Part shown: piece by piece, positions 53,683 through 63,599 of the stretch
Layout: each line of letters begins with the position of its first letter
Numbering within the stretch: the stretch's first letter is position 1
Assembly: GCA_902500995.1 (NCBI GenBank)
Contig: CABVSR010000009.1
Location: 1 to 64,000 of the forward strand
Direction: 5' to 3'
Source: an uncultured Nitrospira sp.
Lineage (GTDB): Bacteria; Nitrospirota; Nitrospiria; Nitrospirales; Nitrospiraceae
DNA: 64,000 bases
The notes under the pieces: generated by a model
The model's database searches: none
What the model was told of the DNA's origin: nothing
What the model saw: the letters and a program-made list of their open reading frames with translations, nothing else
Program-made: the position numbers and the translations under genes

Positions 53683-55365
53683 ATGGCGACGAACGATAAG
53701 CAAGTTATTTTTTCATTGGTCGGAGTGGGGAAAGTCTATCCGCCCAAGAAACAGGTCCTGCGCGATATCTACTTAGGCTTTTACTACGGCGCCAAGATCG
53801 GTGTGCTGGGATTGAACGGGTCAGGCAAAAGCTCGCTGTTGAAAATCATTGCCGGGGTGGATCCCAACTATGTCGGCGAGATCACACGCTCGAAGGGTTA
53901 TAGCGTCGGCTTGCTCGAACAGGAGCCGCAGCTCGATCCCAACAAGACCGTCAAAGAAGTCGTAGAAGAAGGCAAGAAGGAACTCGTCGCCTTGCTGCAC
54001 GAATACGAAGCGGTCAGCAACAGCATGGGCGAGGCGAGTCCCGATGAGATGGAAAAACTCATCGACAAGCAGGCGCAATTGCAAGAGAAGATCGAAGCCG
54101 CGAACGGCTGGGAACTCGAAAGCGAGTTGGAAATCGCCATGGATGCGTTGCGTTGCCCGCCCGCCGATCAAAAAGTGGGCGTGCTTTCCGGAGGCGAAAA
54201 GCGCCGGGTGGCCCTGTGCCGGCTCATGATCCAGGAGCCCGACATTCTGCTGCTGGACGAGCCGACCAACCATCTCGATGCCGAATCGGTGCAATGGTTG
54301 GAGCAGCATCTCCAGCAGTACAAGGGGACGGTCATTGCCGTCACCCACGACCGGTACTTTCTCGACAACGTGGCGGGTTGGATTTTGGAGCTGGATCGCG
54401 GGCATGGCATTCCGTTTCAAGGCAACTACACCTCCTGGCTGGAGCAGAAACAGGATCGGCTGGAGAAGGAAGAGAAGGCCGAATCGAAACGCAAGAAGAC
54501 GCTGGAACATGAGTTGGAATGGATCCGGATGTCGCCGAAAGCCCGGCAATCGAAGGGCAGGGCGCGCCTCAATCGCTACGAAGAACTGGTCAATCAAAAG
54601 CAGGATCAGCTGGCCGCCGAGTTGGAGATTTATATCCCGCCTGGGCCCCGCCTGGGCGATGTCGTGGTGGAAGCGAAGGGCATCAGCAAAGCCTTCGGCG
54701 ACAATGTGTTGTATGAGAATGTGGAATTCAGCTTGCCGAAAGGCGGCATTGTCGGGGTGATCGGCCCGAACGGTGCGGGGAAGACGACCATGTTCCGCAT
54801 GATCATCGGCAAGGAGAAGCCGGACAGCGGCACCATCCGGATCGGCGAAACGGTCAAGCTGGGTTACGTCGATCAGGACCGATCGCTGGATCCAAACAAA
54901 ACCGTCTACGAAATCATCTCCGACGGGCAGGACACGATCATGCTGGGTAAGGCCGAGGTCAATGCGCGCGGGTACTGTGCCCGCTTCAATTTTGCCGGCA
55001 CCGACCAGCAGAAAAAAGTCAAAGACCTGTCGGGGGGCGAACGCAATCGGGTGCACCTGGCCCGTATGCTGAAAGAAGGGGCGAACCTGATCATTCTCGA
55101 TGAGCCCACCAACGACCTCGACGTGAACACGCTTCGCGCCTTGGAAGAAGGGCTGGAAGGGTTTGCCGGCTGTGCGGTCATCAGCAGCCACGACCGTTGG
55201 TTCCTGGACCGCATCGCTACGCACATCATGGCCTTTGAAGGCGACAGCAAAGTGGTCTGGTACGAAGGGAACTACAGCGAATACGAAGCCGATCGGAAGC
55301 GGCGGCTCGGGAAAGAAGCCGACCAGCCGCATCGGATCAGGTATCGCAAGCTAACCAGGAACTAG
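53683..55365 (+). CDS. ettA: Energy-dependent translational throttle protein EttA
   Basis: A 560-residue ABC-F protein with two ATPase domains: [16 protein letters not shown] and [14 protein letters not shown] in the first, then [18 protein letters not shown] and [20 protein letters not shown] in the second. The linker includes the arm and the [20 protein letters not shown] block typical of EttA. It binds the ribosomal E site and gates elongation according to ATP level. GAGG before the ATG at 53683 selects this start. A palindromic repeat begins at its stop codon. Confidence 0.95.
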   Translation: MATNDKQVIFSLVGVGKVYPPKKQVLRDIYLGFYYGAKIGVLGLNGSGKSSLLKIIAGVDPNYVGEITRSKGYSVGLLEQEPQLDPNKTVKEVVEEGKKELVALLHEYEAVSNSMGEASPDEMEKLIDKQAQLQEKIEAANGWELESELEIAMDALRCPPADQKVGVLSGGEKRRVALCRLMIQEPDILLLDEPTNHLDAESVQWLEQHLQQYKGTVIAVTHDRYFLDNVAGWILELDRGHGIPFQGNYTSWLEQKQDRLEKEEKAESKRKKTLEHELEWIRMSPKARQSKGRARLNRYEELVNQKQDQLAAELEIYIPPGPRLGDVVVEAKGISKAFGDNVLYENVEFSLPKGGIVGVIGPNGAGKTTMFRMIIGKEKPDSGTIRIGETVKLGYVDQDRSLDPNKTVYEIISDGQDTIMLGKAEVNARGYCARFNFAGTDQQKKVKDLSGGERNRVHLARMLKEGANLIILDEPTNDLDVNTLRALEEGLEGFAGCAVISSHDRWFLDRIATHIMAFEGDSKVVWYEGNYSEYEADRKRRLGKEADQPHRIRYRKLTRN

Positions 55366-55492
55366 CAGGCTGTTGAAAAAGGGCTGCCAGCAGCGTTCTC
55401 AGTCACACGCCTCCCTGCGACGTACCCAGAGGGTACGACTCAGTCGTCGTGCTTCTTGCGGCCTTGCTGGACAGCCTTTTTGAATAGCCTGC
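55365..55492. repeat. Palindromic repeat element directly after ettA
   Basis: End arms GCAGGCTGTTGAAAAAGG (55365-55382) and CCTTTTTGAATAGCCTGC (55475-55492) are nearly complementary, continued inward by CTGCCAGCA / TGCTGGACAG. The centre has GTACCC-AGA-GGGTAC as at the gyrB-gyrA element. It should form a long hairpin and could end ettA transcription. Confidence 0.85.
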
Positions 55493-55563
55493 AATGTTTC
55501 TAAACTAGTTACCATTCTTATGGGAGAGAGATCCATTTTTCCGGCTCAGCCGTAGATTCACAC

Positions 55564-56814
55564 ATGAGCATGGTACCGGAACGTTTTCTCGGCTGTTGCC
55601 TCGCGACGTTGCTGCTGACCTGGGTGTCCTGCACGACTGGCGATCCTCCTCGGGCTCTCTCCGCTGACCCTCGCCCCGCACCCAGCAGGGCCACGCTGCA
55701 ATTAGGACACAAGGAACTGGCGGATGGCCGGTTCGTCGGGCTGGCCTTCTCCGGGGGTGGGAGCCGAGCAGCCGTGTTCGGTGCGGCGGTCATGAAGGAA
55801 CTGGACCGGGTTGGCCTTCTCTCGCAGGTCGATGTCTTGTCCGCTGTGTCGGGCGGTGCCCTGCCGGCTGCTGCCTATGCGCTGGAGGGCTACCGTGACC
55901 TGAATTTTCAGAACGGCTTCGTGGAGCAGATCGGCCGGGATATTCAAGGGGCAGTGACGGGGCCCTGGTATGCCGCTCCACACAATCTGATCCGGTATGC
56001 CTTTAGAAACACGGTTCCAGCCGAACCGGTCATCCGCGCCCTGGATGACCAACTGTTTCACGGCGCGACCTTCGCCGACCTCAATCCCTCCCGGCCGATC
56101 TTGTTGTTGAATGCCACGAATGCTCTGACGGGCGACCCGCTGATCATTGCCGATCAACCGTTCGCGCCGTTGGGCATCCCGCTGGCGACGTTCAGTATTG
56201 CCCGCGCCGTCTATATGTCGGCCGCCTACCCGGGCGTGCTGGAACCGTTGAAGTTAGCGGACGGGCGCACGAACGGGGCGTCTCTCGAGCCGATCCTTGC
56301 CTATGATGGAGGCGCGGCCGACAACCTGGGTATTCGGACGCTTATGCAGGTGGTTGACGACGCGTTGATCGACCGGCCTGTGACGGATCTGTTTCCGCAG
56401 GGCTGCCTGATCATCTCCATCGATGCGACGGGCCGCCCGAGCAACGAGGCGCTCAAACCCCTCTCCGCTGCCGCGGCCCTGCTCAGAGGCCACCGTCGCA
56501 ATGTCTTGGAGCTGGCGGGAATTCCTGCCTCCCGGCAGGATGCGGCGCAGTTCGGTACCTTTCGGGTCGGTCAGAACGGAAGCGGAGGGGTCTGTCAGTT
56601 TTGGCATGTGGCATTGCGCCAGCTGCCGGATAGTGATCCCTTGGGTGAGCGCGTGACGCATATTACCACCAACCTCGGCCTGTCGGCCGACGATCAGGCT
56701 GCGTTGACGGCAGCCGCGGCCCGCCTTGTGGCGAGGGGGCGCGAGGAGATGAACGGGACGGCCGGTTGGGCCGGATTCCTGGGGTCCAAGCCGGCGCTCC
56801 TCTCACATCCATGA
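55564..56814 (+). CDS. Patatin-like phospholipase, probable lipoprotein
   Basis: A 416-residue protein with an N-terminal leader and a lipobox WVSC, then a patatin domain: oxyanion GLAFSGGGSRAAVFG, nucleophile Ser in VLSAVSGGALPAAAY (GxSxG variant A-V-S-G-G), and catalytic Asp in LAYDGGAADN. Patatins hydrolyse membrane lipids. Lipidation would place it at the inner or outer membrane facing the periplasm. The gene overlaps the next SDR gene by ATGA. Confidence 0.9.
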   Translation: MSMVPERFLGCCLATLLLTWVSCTTGDPPRALSADPRPAPSRATLQLGHKELADGRFVGLAFSGGGSRAAVFGAAVMKELDRVGLLSQVDVLSAVSGGALPAAAYALEGYRDLNFQNGFVEQIGRDIQGAVTGPWYAAPHNLIRYAFRNTVPAEPVIRALDDQLFHGATFADLNPSRPILLLNATNALTGDPLIIADQPFAPLGIPLATFSIARAVYMSAAYPGVLEPLKLADGRTNGASLEPILAYDGGAADNLGIRTLMQVVDDALIDRPVTDLFPQGCLIISIDATGRPSNEALKPLSAAAALLRGHRRNVLELAGIPASRQDAAQFGTFRVGQNGSGGVCQFWHVALRQLPDSDPLGERVTHITTNLGLSADDQAALTAAAARLVARGREEMNGTAGWAGFLGSKPALLSHP

Positions 56815-57485
56815 GTGCGGCGACCGACAGGCATCACATCTTTGTCACCGGTGCCACCGGCTACATAGGCGCCCGACTCATCCCCTTGCTGATCGAACGA
56901 GGCCATGATGTGACGGCGTTGGTTCGCGAGTCATCCGTGAAGAAACTTCCGGCCGGGTGCCGAGTCGTGGTCGGCGATCCATTACGCGCGGACGGCCTGG
57001 CGGAATCTGTGCGGCGATGCGATACCCTGGTGCAGTTGGTCGGCGTGCCGAAACCCGCGCCATGGAAAGGGGCACAGTTCCGCGCGATCGATGGACCTTC
57101 TGCTATGGCGGCGATTCGAGCTGCTGCCACGGTCGGTACGCACCACTTCGTCTATGTCAGTGTCGCCCAGCCGGCGCCCATCATGCGAGACTACATCGCC
57201 GTGCGCCGTGCTTGTGAAGCGGCGCTTGAGGCGGCGGGGTTGGTCGCGACGATTCTCCGGCCCTGGTACATTCTCGGTCCCGGGCATTGGTGGCCATTGG
57301 CGCTGGTGCCGGTTTATCGTGCCTTGGAGCGAGTGCCCGCGACGAGAGAGGCGGCCATGCGCTTGGGATTGGTGACGATCGGACAGATGCTTTCGGCCCT
57401 GCTCTGGTCCATCGAACAGCCCCCGATGAAGACGAGGGTGATCGAGGTACCGGAGATCAGGCGTCTGGGCGGAGGAGAAATATGA
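56811..57485 (+). CDS. NAD(P)-binding SDR protein (NmrA/YwnB-like)
   Basis: A 224-residue atypical SDR: IFVTGATGYIGARLIPLLIE is the dinucleotide-binding glycine motif TGxxGxxG, with DVTALVRESS, DTLVQLVGVPKPAPWKG and ATILRPWYILGPGHWWPL following. The Tyr-x-x-x-Lys catalytic pair of classical SDRs is lacking, as in NmrA-like proteins. It overlaps the patatin gene and the following SDR gene by four bases each, so the three are translationally linked. The role in a lipid or sugar pathway is a guess. Confidence 0.85.
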   Translation: MSAATDRHHIFVTGATGYIGARLIPLLIERGHDVTALVRESSVKKLPAGCRVVVGDPLRADGLAESVRRCDTLVQLVGVPKPAPWKGAQFRAIDGPSAMAAIRAAATVGTHHFVYVSVAQPAPIMRDYIAVRRACEAALEAAGLVATILRPWYILGPGHWWPLALVPVYRALERVPATREAAMRLGLVTIGQMLSALLWSIEQPPMKTRVIEVPEIRRLGGGEI

Positions 57486-58366
57486 AACCGGTCGCGCTCA
57501 TCACGGGCGCCGCCGGTTTGATCGGTGGCTATCTCGTCAGAACTGCGCCGCGCTGGGTCCCTGATTGGGAAACGCGCGGCGTGACGAGGCAGGAGGCCGA
57601 TCTTACCGATCGAGGAGACGTACAGCGGCTCTGGGATCGTCACCGGCCCGACCTCGTCATCCACTCCGCAGCGTTAAGCCGGACCGGCCTCTGCGAACAG
57701 GATCCTGCGCAGGCCCGGCGGATCAACGTCGAGGCGACCCGCGTTCTCGCCGACCTGGCCCGCGACGTGCCATTCATCTTCCTGTCCACCGATCAAGTGT
57801 TCGACGGCGCGAAAGGGCAGTATGTCGAAACCGATGCTGTCCATCCGCTCAACGTCTATGCGCAGACGAAGGCTGAGGCAGAGCAGGTGGTGCTCGACAA
57901 TCCGGCCCATGCGGTCGTGCGCATCGCGCTGACAGCGGGAACGTCGCCGACAGGCGACCGGAGTTTCGTGGAAGATATGCGGCGCGCTGCGGGGAAGGGC
58001 CAGCAGCTCACGCTGTTCACGGATGAATTTCGCTGCCCGTTACCGGCGGGTGCCTTGGTGCGGGCGCTCTGGGAATGTGCGGTGCAGCGCCGATCGGGCC
58101 TCTATCATCTGGGAGGTCGGGAGCGGCTGTCTCGATGGGAGATCGGGCAAGTGTTATCGCAGCTCTATCCCGAGTTTCGTTCCTGCCTCCAACCGGGATC
58201 AGTCGCCGCCTATCACGGCCCGCGGCGGCCGCCGGACCTGTCGATGCGCAGCGACAAAATTCAGGCGCTCCTGTCGTTTCGCCTGCCGGGACTCCGGCAA
58301 TGGCTGACGGAGTTTCCCCCAGACTGCATCGATCCCTGGGACTATCCTGCGTCAGTCACGCCCTAG
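57482..58366 (+). CDS. RmlD-like SDR sugar-nucleotide reductase
   Basis: A 294-residue extended SDR of the dTDP-4-dehydrorhamnose reductase family: ALITGAAGLIGGYLVRTA, ADLTDRGDVQRLWDRHRPDL, VIHSAALSRTGLCEQDPAQA, FIFLSTDQVFDGAKGQYVET, NVYAQTKAEAEQVV (Y-x-x-x-K) and LYHLGGRERLSRWEIGQVL. It could reduce a nucleotide-linked keto sugar, though no rml genes are adjacent. It overlaps the preceding SDR gene by ATGA. Confidence 0.88.
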   Translation: MKPVALITGAAGLIGGYLVRTAPRWVPDWETRGVTRQEADLTDRGDVQRLWDRHRPDLVIHSAALSRTGLCEQDPAQARRINVEATRVLADLARDVPFIFLSTDQVFDGAKGQYVETDAVHPLNVYAQTKAEAEQVVLDNPAHAVVRIALTAGTSPTGDRSFVEDMRRAAGKGQQLTLFTDEFRCPLPAGALVRALWECAVQRRSGLYHLGGRERLSRWEIGQVLSQLYPEFRSCLQPGSVAAYHGPRRPPDLSMRSDKIQALLSFRLPGLRQWLTEFPPDCIDPWDYPASVTP

Positions 58367-58575
58367 CCGGCTGCGCAAGAAGGCCCTCATACCCGCCGTT
58401 CGTGAAACGTCGTTCGTCTCTCGTTCTTCGTATCTCGTCGATCGTTTTGCGTTTCACGCTTCACGAGATACGCTTCACGGAAAATGTTTCACCGTTCGCG
58501 TCTCAGTTTGACGAAATCTGCTTCACACTTCACGGGTGTCGAGAACGCCGCTGGCGGACTTGTTCCGCATCCTGC
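58367..58575. repeat. Palindromic repeat element, longest of the family
   Basis: The ends GGCTGCGCAAGAAGGCC (from 58369) and GGCGGACTTGTTCCGCATCC (from 58552) are inverted relatives, with GAGAACGCCGCTGGCGGA (about 58540-58557) as in the element at 35648. The middle contains many CTTCACG / CGTGAAG blocks in both directions, including ACGAGATACGCTTCACG. It fills the whole gap between the RmlD-like and cytochrome genes. Confidence 0.75.
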
Positions 58576-58579
58576 TAGC

Positions 58580-58936
58580 TCAGTGCGGCAGCGTACGAAT
58601 ATAGGCCAGCACATTGTGGATGTCCCGGTCGGAAAGCCGTCCCTTCCAGGAGGGCATGTTCGGTTTTCCTTCGTGGATCGTCGCGAGCAGCGCGTTATCT
58701 GACTTGTTCCTGGTCTCGGGCGCCGTCAGGTTCGCCGGATCCGCACCGAGCAACTTGTAGCCGTCTCCTTTCCCCTCAGGGCCATGGCACCCGGCGCAAT
58801 ACTTGATGAAGAGCGTCTTCCCCTTTGCTAAAGGAGAAGCTTTCGGCGCAGGATTGTCTCCGGCTCCAGAGTGGGTCGGTCCCGCAGCCACTCCGGCCAT
58901 CGCGGCGATCAGCATTCCGACGAACCCTATCCTCAT
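58580..58936 (-). CDS. c-type cytochrome, small, exported
   Basis: A 118-residue monohaem cytochrome c. Signal peptide MRIGFVGMLIAAMAGVAAG, haem motif CAGCH in LFIKYCAGCHGPEGKGDGY, and a Met ligand in KPNMPSWKGRLSDRDIHNVL. It is a class I cytochrome of the SoxX/c5-like periplasmic kind. It could be an electron carrier for a respiratory chain, but no oxidase gene is adjacent. The start has GGAGGGACGGAT upstream. Confidence 0.92.
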   Translation of the reverse strand: MRIGFVGMLIAAMAGVAAGPTHSGAGDNPAPKASPLAKGKTLFIKYCAGCHGPEGKGDGYKLLGADPANLTAPETRNKSDNALLATIHEGKPNMPSWKGRLSDRDIHNVLAYIRTLPH

Positions 58937-59120
58937 ATCCGTCCCTCCGGTGTGATGTCACGGTACTCGTCACAGTCTCGATGTTGAATCTTACCGGTCT
59001 CTGCAGGTGAATGCCATGCTGCACCGGCGGCTCTGTCTTGATGGAGGGCGGCATAGTACAATGGCCTGACTCTGTGCGATGCATCCGGTTGTATGTGGCT
59101 CCTGTCCGATCGCTGATCGC

Positions 59121-59918
59121 ATGACAACGAGCGATCCCCTGTCCCTCCTCCTGACCGCCTGGGTCGCCTCGGCGCTCCTGATGGGTGCGCTGTGGCTGCT
59201 CGAACGCCGCCTCCAGAATCTTTCCCTGGCCGATGTGGGTTGGTGTTACGGGCTGGCGTTGGTCGTATGGTGGTATGCCGGCGCTGTTCCGGGCGAACCG
59301 GCCAGGCGTCTTCTGGTGGCGTTGCTGGTGTGCCTCTATGCCGTCCGCCTCGGCACCCACGTGCTCATCGATCGGCTGTGGGGTAAGTCGGAAGACGGTC
59401 GCTACCGCGCCCTGCGCCGGCAATGGGGCGAGCAGGGCCCGCTGCATCGGTTCTGGTACTTTCAACTCCAGGCGGCCGCCATCGCCTGGTTCTCCCTTCC
59501 AGCGCTTGTCGTAATGCAGAATCCTCATCCTCCGTTTCATCTCCTGGAACTGCTCGGTGTCGTGTTGTGGGTGGTCGCGGTGGCAGGGGAAGCCATCGCC
59601 GATCGGCAGCTGGCCGCCTTCCGGCGCCAGCCCTGGAACAGAGATCGCGTGTGCCGGGATGGACTCTGGTACTACTCGCGCCATCCCAATTACTTTTTCG
59701 AATGGCTGCACTGGTGGAGTTACGTGGTGATGGGACTGGCGAGTCCGCTGGGGAATTGGGGCGTGACCTTGATCGGCCCGCTCACGATGGGCTGGGCCTT
59801 GCTCAAAGTCACCGGCATTCCCTGGACGGAAGCGCAGAGTATGGCCAGCCGCGGCGAGGAGTATGCGGAGTATCGTCGAACTACCAACGCGTTTATTCCC
59901 TGGCCTCCGCGCCTGTGA
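59121..59918 (+). CDS. DUF1295 membrane protein (steroid 5-alpha-reductase-like)
   Basis: A 265-residue polytopic protein with about six helices and the C-terminal NADPH-binding block of the DUF1295/steroid reductase family: DGLWYYSRHPNYFFEWLHWW, GWALLKVTGIPWTEAQSM and GEEYAEYRRTTNAFIPW. Bacterial members are largely uncharacterised and act in the inner membrane on lipids or isoprenoids. The start at 59121 is chosen because similarity begins there. Confidence 0.88.
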   Translation: MTTSDPLSLLLTAWVASALLMGALWLLERRLQNLSLADVGWCYGLALVVWWYAGAVPGEPARRLLVALLVCLYAVRLGTHVLIDRLWGKSEDGRYRALRRQWGEQGPLHRFWYFQLQAAAIAWFSLPALVVMQNPHPPFHLLELLGVVLWVVAVAGEAIADRQLAAFRRQPWNRDRVCRDGLWYYSRHPNYFFEWLHWWSYVVMGLASPLGNWGVTLIGPLTMGWALLKVTGIPWTEAQSMASRGEEYAEYRRTTNAFIPWPPRL

Positions 59919-59942
59919 TCGCCGTCCGCCTCCTCGGTATGG

Positions 59943-60164
59943 CTACTTCCCGGCGAGTTCCGCCAGCCGCGCGCGAGCGATCTTGGCGGCGGGACTGTCC
60001 GGATACTGACGGACGATGTCTTCGTAGAGTTCCTTGGCATGCGCCATGTTGGTTTGCCGTTCTTCGAACCGGGCCGTTTCGAGCATTTGCGAGGCCTGAT
60101 CCGGACCGCAGCCTGACGTGACGAGGAGCAAGAAGAGCATGGCGGGTGTGAGCCATCTGGTCAT
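59943..60164 (-). CDS. Small lipoprotein with TPR-like segment
   Basis: A 73-residue protein with lipobox LVTSGC after MTRWLTPAMLFLL, then one TPR-like helix pair (MAHAKELYEDIVRQYPDSPA). GAAGGG precedes the ATG. Such short TPR lipoproteins occur in outer-membrane-associated complexes, but nothing here identifies a partner. It is convergent with the DUF1295 gene, 24 bases apart. Confidence 0.72.
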   Translation of the reverse strand: MTRWLTPAMLFLLLVTSGCGPDQASQMLETARFEERQTNMAHAKELYEDIVRQYPDSPAAKIARARLAELAGK

Positions 60165-60259
60165 GCGGCGGTCCCTTCGTTGATCGATCGAGCGGCGTCA
60201 TGCCCGCAGTGCGGGCAATGATTCACCCGGTTTCACGAGGCCGGCGGAGATACCCATCG

Positions 60260-60571
60260 TCACGAGGCGCGGCCGTCCCGGATGCCATACCGCGGTGAGG
60301 TAATGGCTTCACTCTTGCACCGGGGGCATCGGCTCGGGCGCGTGAGCTTGGTGCGATCGCGGAACGTGTACGTACAGTCCTGACAGTGCGAGGGCTCCAG
60401 CACAAAGGTGCGGGAATCGTCGCGAGCCAGGGTTTTCACAATATGGGGCAGATGCTCCTCCACCTGGCGCTCCGGGATGCCGAGGAGTTGGGCCAACTGG
60501 TGCGACGATAGCCATGTGCCGGTCAGCAGCATCATGATGCGCTGCCGCGGTGTCTGCTGTGGAGTGAGCAT
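60260..60571 (-). CDS. HTH and zinc-ribbon transcriptional regulator
   Basis: A 103-residue protein. The N-terminal half has a winged helix-turn-helix like MarR/ArsR families (RIMMLLTGTWLSSHQLAQLL, GIPERQVEEHLPHIVKTLA); the C-terminal half carries a zinc ribbon CQDCTYTFRDR...CPRC. The combination resembles small regulators whose ligand is unknown. It lies divergent from the tldD gene with a 113-base gap, so it may regulate that operon. Confidence 0.78.
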   Translation of the reverse strand: MLTPQQTPRQRIMMLLTGTWLSSHQLAQLLGIPERQVEEHLPHIVKTLARDDSRTFVLEPSHCQDCTYTFRDRTKLTRPSRCPRCKSEAITSPRYGIRDGRAS

Positions 60572-60684
60572 GCTGCGTTTATTCTAGGCGAACCGCCCGC
60601 CGATGAAAAGGCAGGAACAGCAGCCACGATCTTGTTATACTACGCGAAACTGCCTGTGCGTTCGGCACAGGGAAAGACACCGTC

Positions 60685-62148
60685 ATGACTGGACTGCAGT
60701 GGGATGAACTGGCCGAGTTAGCCTTGTCTCGTCTGCGCGCGGCCGGAGTCGAGTATGCGGATATTCGCCTGCTGGACACGACCACGCGAACGCTCGAGGG
60801 GGAAGACCGGCGCATCGCGCACATTCGCGAGTCCACCGATCGAGGCTTCGGCATCCGTGTGCTCCACCGAGGCGCCTGGGGGTTTGCCGCCAGTTCCATC
60901 ATCTCGCTCGAAGAAATTCCTCGTGTCGCCGATTTGGCCGCGGACATCGCCAAAGGCTCTGCGTCGCTCGCGATCACCAAGGTGCATTTGGCTCCTGAAC
61001 CGGTGCATCGTGACCGGATCGTCACGCCCTGCCGCCTTGATCCCTTTGCCGTGCCGTTGGAAGAACAGGCCGAGCTGTTGCTCCAGACGATGGAGGTGAT
61101 CCAGCGGCACCCGGGCGTGGTGAGAAGCCATGCCAGCCTGTGGGCGCAACGCGATCGCAAACTGTTCGTCTCGACCGAAGGGTCGCACCTCGAATTCGAC
61201 TTAGTCGCGATGGAGGCCGACTGCACGGCCACGGCCGTGCATGACGGACGATTTGCGAAACGTTCCTTCAACACGCCGAGTCTACGAACGGGCTACGAAC
61301 TGGTGCGTGATGCCGACTGGGCGCGTGAAGGGGCGCGCATCGCGGAACAGGCGGTGGAGAAGGTACGGGCTCCGGCGATCGATGCGGGACGGTACGATCT
61401 GGTGCTCGACCCCGAGCACCTGTCATTGACCATGCATGAATCCTGCGGACATCCGAGCGAGCTGGATCGCGCGCTCGGATACGAAGCCAACTATGCCGGA
61501 ACCAGTTTTCTCACTCCCGACAAACGCGGCACGTACCGCTATGGCTCTTCGCATGTCAATCTGGTGGCCGACAACACCGAAGCCGGTACGCTGGCGGCAA
61601 CCGGCTACGACGACGACGGCGTCAGTTGCCAGAGATGGGATATCGTCCGGGAAGGTATTTTTGTCGGGTACTGCACGAATCGCGAAGTGGCGCCCAGAAT
61701 CAAGGAGGAGCGCTCGCGCGGGTCGAACCGTGCCGATAGCTGGGGGTCGGTTCCCATGGTGCGCATCGCCAACATCGGCCTGGAGCCGGGCGCGGCCACG
61801 CTGGACGAGCTGCTGGCCGACGTGAAGCGAGGAATTTATATCGAGGGCCACGGATCTTATAGTATCGACCAGCGGCGGTACAACTTTCAGTTCGGCGGCG
61901 ATGCGTTCTGGCTGATCGAGAACGGCCGGCGCACACAGATGGTCCGGGATGTCATCTACCACGGCATTACGCCGGAATTCTGGGGCCGCTGCGACGGCGT
62001 GGCCGATGCCGCCCATCGACGGCGTTACGGCTTCACCAGCTGCGGAAAAGGCCAGCCGGTTCAGTCAGGCTGGATGACCCACGCCGCGTCCCACGCTCGT
62101 TTCCGGCGCGTGGATGTGATTTGCGGGCACACGAAGGCCGACGCATGA
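60685..62148 (+). CDS. tldD: TldD metalloprotease
   Basis: A 487-residue TldD: the zinc motif H-E-x-x-x-H is in MHESCGHPSELDRALGYEAN, and the third ligand, a Cys, is in the SCGKGQPVQSG segment near the C-terminus. The TldD/TldE pair cleaves unfolded peptides, including microcin and CcdA substrates in E. coli. Other family blocks include DRGFGIRVLHRGAWGFAA and NTPSLRTGYELV. The stop overlaps the start of pmbA (ATGA). The partner is encoded next to it. Confidence 0.95.
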   Translation: MTGLQWDELAELALSRLRAAGVEYADIRLLDTTTRTLEGEDRRIAHIRESTDRGFGIRVLHRGAWGFAASSIISLEEIPRVADLAADIAKGSASLAITKVHLAPEPVHRDRIVTPCRLDPFAVPLEEQAELLLQTMEVIQRHPGVVRSHASLWAQRDRKLFVSTEGSHLEFDLVAMEADCTATAVHDGRFAKRSFNTPSLRTGYELVRDADWAREGARIAEQAVEKVRAPAIDAGRYDLVLDPEHLSLTMHESCGHPSELDRALGYEANYAGTSFLTPDKRGTYRYGSSHVNLVADNTEAGTLAATGYDDDGVSCQRWDIVREGIFVGYCTNREVAPRIKEERSRGSNRADSWGSVPMVRIANIGLEPGAATLDELLADVKRGIYIEGHGSYSIDQRRYNFQFGGDAFWLIENGRRTQMVRDVIYHGITPEFWGRCDGVADAAHRRRYGFTSCGKGQPVQSGWMTHAASHARFRRVDVICGHTKADA

Positions 62149-63491
62149 CCTCACCGATCACGTCTTCATGGCCGAAATTGACGAGCCGCCAGGAATTCGA
62201 ATTCCTGGCCGACCTTGTCATGAGTCACTCCACCGGCGAGCACACGTTCTTCTCATTGCGCGATACGCACGGCGGCACCGCGCGATTCGCCAACAACCAA
62301 ATCATTCAGAACGTCAATCAGCGGCGAGGCAGCCTTTCGGTGACCGTGGCTTTCGGGCGACGCCATGGGACGGCCAGCACCACGGATTTTACCGCCGGGG
62401 CGGTACGGGAAACCCTCAAGCAAGCCGAATCGCTGGCCCGCCTGTCTCCCGACGATCCGGAGTATCTCCCGCCGGTCGGGGCGCAAACCTATCTTTCGCT
62501 ACCCACCGCACGTCCGGAAACGAGTGGCGCGGGTCCGGCCCGCCGGCTCGACTATGCGCGCGAAGCCATCGGGCAGTGCAAGATGGAAAATTTGAACGCG
62601 GCCGGCACGGTGTCGTCGAGCGCGGCGACGGTCGGATTGGCCGCCGATACAGGCTTACGGGCCTACGAGGAACGGACCGAGGCGCGATTCAGTTTGACCG
62701 TCCAAGCCGGCGACGCCACCGGCTGGTCGGCGGCCGCCCATCGATCCATCGATCGCCTCCATGTGCAGGAGCGCACCTTGGCCGCCATCATTAAGGCCAA
62801 GCGAGGAGCGGATGACCCGCAAGAGCTTCCGCCCGGCCGGTACACGGTCATTCTGGAACCGGCGGCCGTCGCCGGGCTACTCAGCCCGATGATCTGGATG
62901 TTGGACGCAAAACCCTTTTACAAAGGAACCAGCCCGTTCAACGGGAAGCTGGGTTCCCGCCTCATCGATCGCCGGCTCTCGCTGTTTAATCAGCCGGCCC
63001 ATGCCGACCTGTTGGGACATGGGTTCACGCACGAAGGGTTGCCCGTGATCGAGTCCGGCTGGATCGAGTCGGGCGTGCTCACCCAGCTTCTGCATGATCG
63101 ATACAGCGCCCGGGAGCACCAGATCGAGCCGCTGACGACATTGGAGTCGCCCCACTTCTCAGGCGAACGTCCCATCGGCACCCGGGTGGAGGACCTCGTT
63201 CGTACGACGCAACGCGGGATCCTCGTGACGAACTTCTGGTACATCCGGCTCGTGAATCCGTCCGACCTGACACTGACCGGTATGACGAGGGATGGCACCT
63301 TTCTGATAGAAAACGGGGAGATCACGTCGGCCGTCCGGAATTTTCGTTTTCACGACAGCCCGTTGCGCGCCTTCAACCAGGTGGAGGCCTACACCACGCC
63401 GGCGGAGGCGGTGACCTCGGAGACCGGAAAGGCGCTGGTGCCGGCCATGCGCATCCACGATTTTCACTTCTCCAGTGTGACCAAGTTTTAG
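62145..63491 (+). CDS. pmbA: PmbA/TldE, partner of TldD
   Basis: A 448-residue TldE-type protein, the non-catalytic half of the heterodimeric protease: FSLRDTHGGTARFANNQIIQ, VRETLKQAESLARLSPDDPE, and TNFWYIRLVNPSDLTLTGMT with FLIENGEITSAVRNFRFHD. The HExxxH motif of TldD is absent, as expected. It overlaps tldD by four bases. Confidence 0.94.
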   Translation: MTSPITSSWPKLTSRQEFEFLADLVMSHSTGEHTFFSLRDTHGGTARFANNQIIQNVNQRRGSLSVTVAFGRRHGTASTTDFTAGAVRETLKQAESLARLSPDDPEYLPPVGAQTYLSLPTARPETSGAGPARRLDYAREAIGQCKMENLNAAGTVSSSAATVGLAADTGLRAYEERTEARFSLTVQAGDATGWSAAAHRSIDRLHVQERTLAAIIKAKRGADDPQELPPGRYTVILEPAAVAGLLSPMIWMLDAKPFYKGTSPFNGKLGSRLIDRRLSLFNQPAHADLLGHGFTHEGLPVIESGWIESGVLTQLLHDRYSAREHQIEPLTTLESPHFSGERPIGTRVEDLVRTTQRGILVTNFWYIRLVNPSDLTLTGMTRDGTFLIENGEITSAVRNFRFHDSPLRAFNQVEAYTTPAEAVTSETGKALVPAMRIHDFHFSSVTKF

Positions 63492-63599
63492 GCGGCCCTT
63501 TCGCGCGGCCCGCGAGAAAAAACCTCCTCCGGCCATTGACTCGGACTATGGGAAAGAGTAATGAATTGAGAATCGTTCACCGAGACCACGTCGGTTGCT

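Noticed and set aside
58776-59711. 311-codon open frame on the minus strand
   Set aside because: It spans the divergent region and the antisense of the DUF1295 gene; no similarity, and it overlaps the cytochrome gene in another frame.
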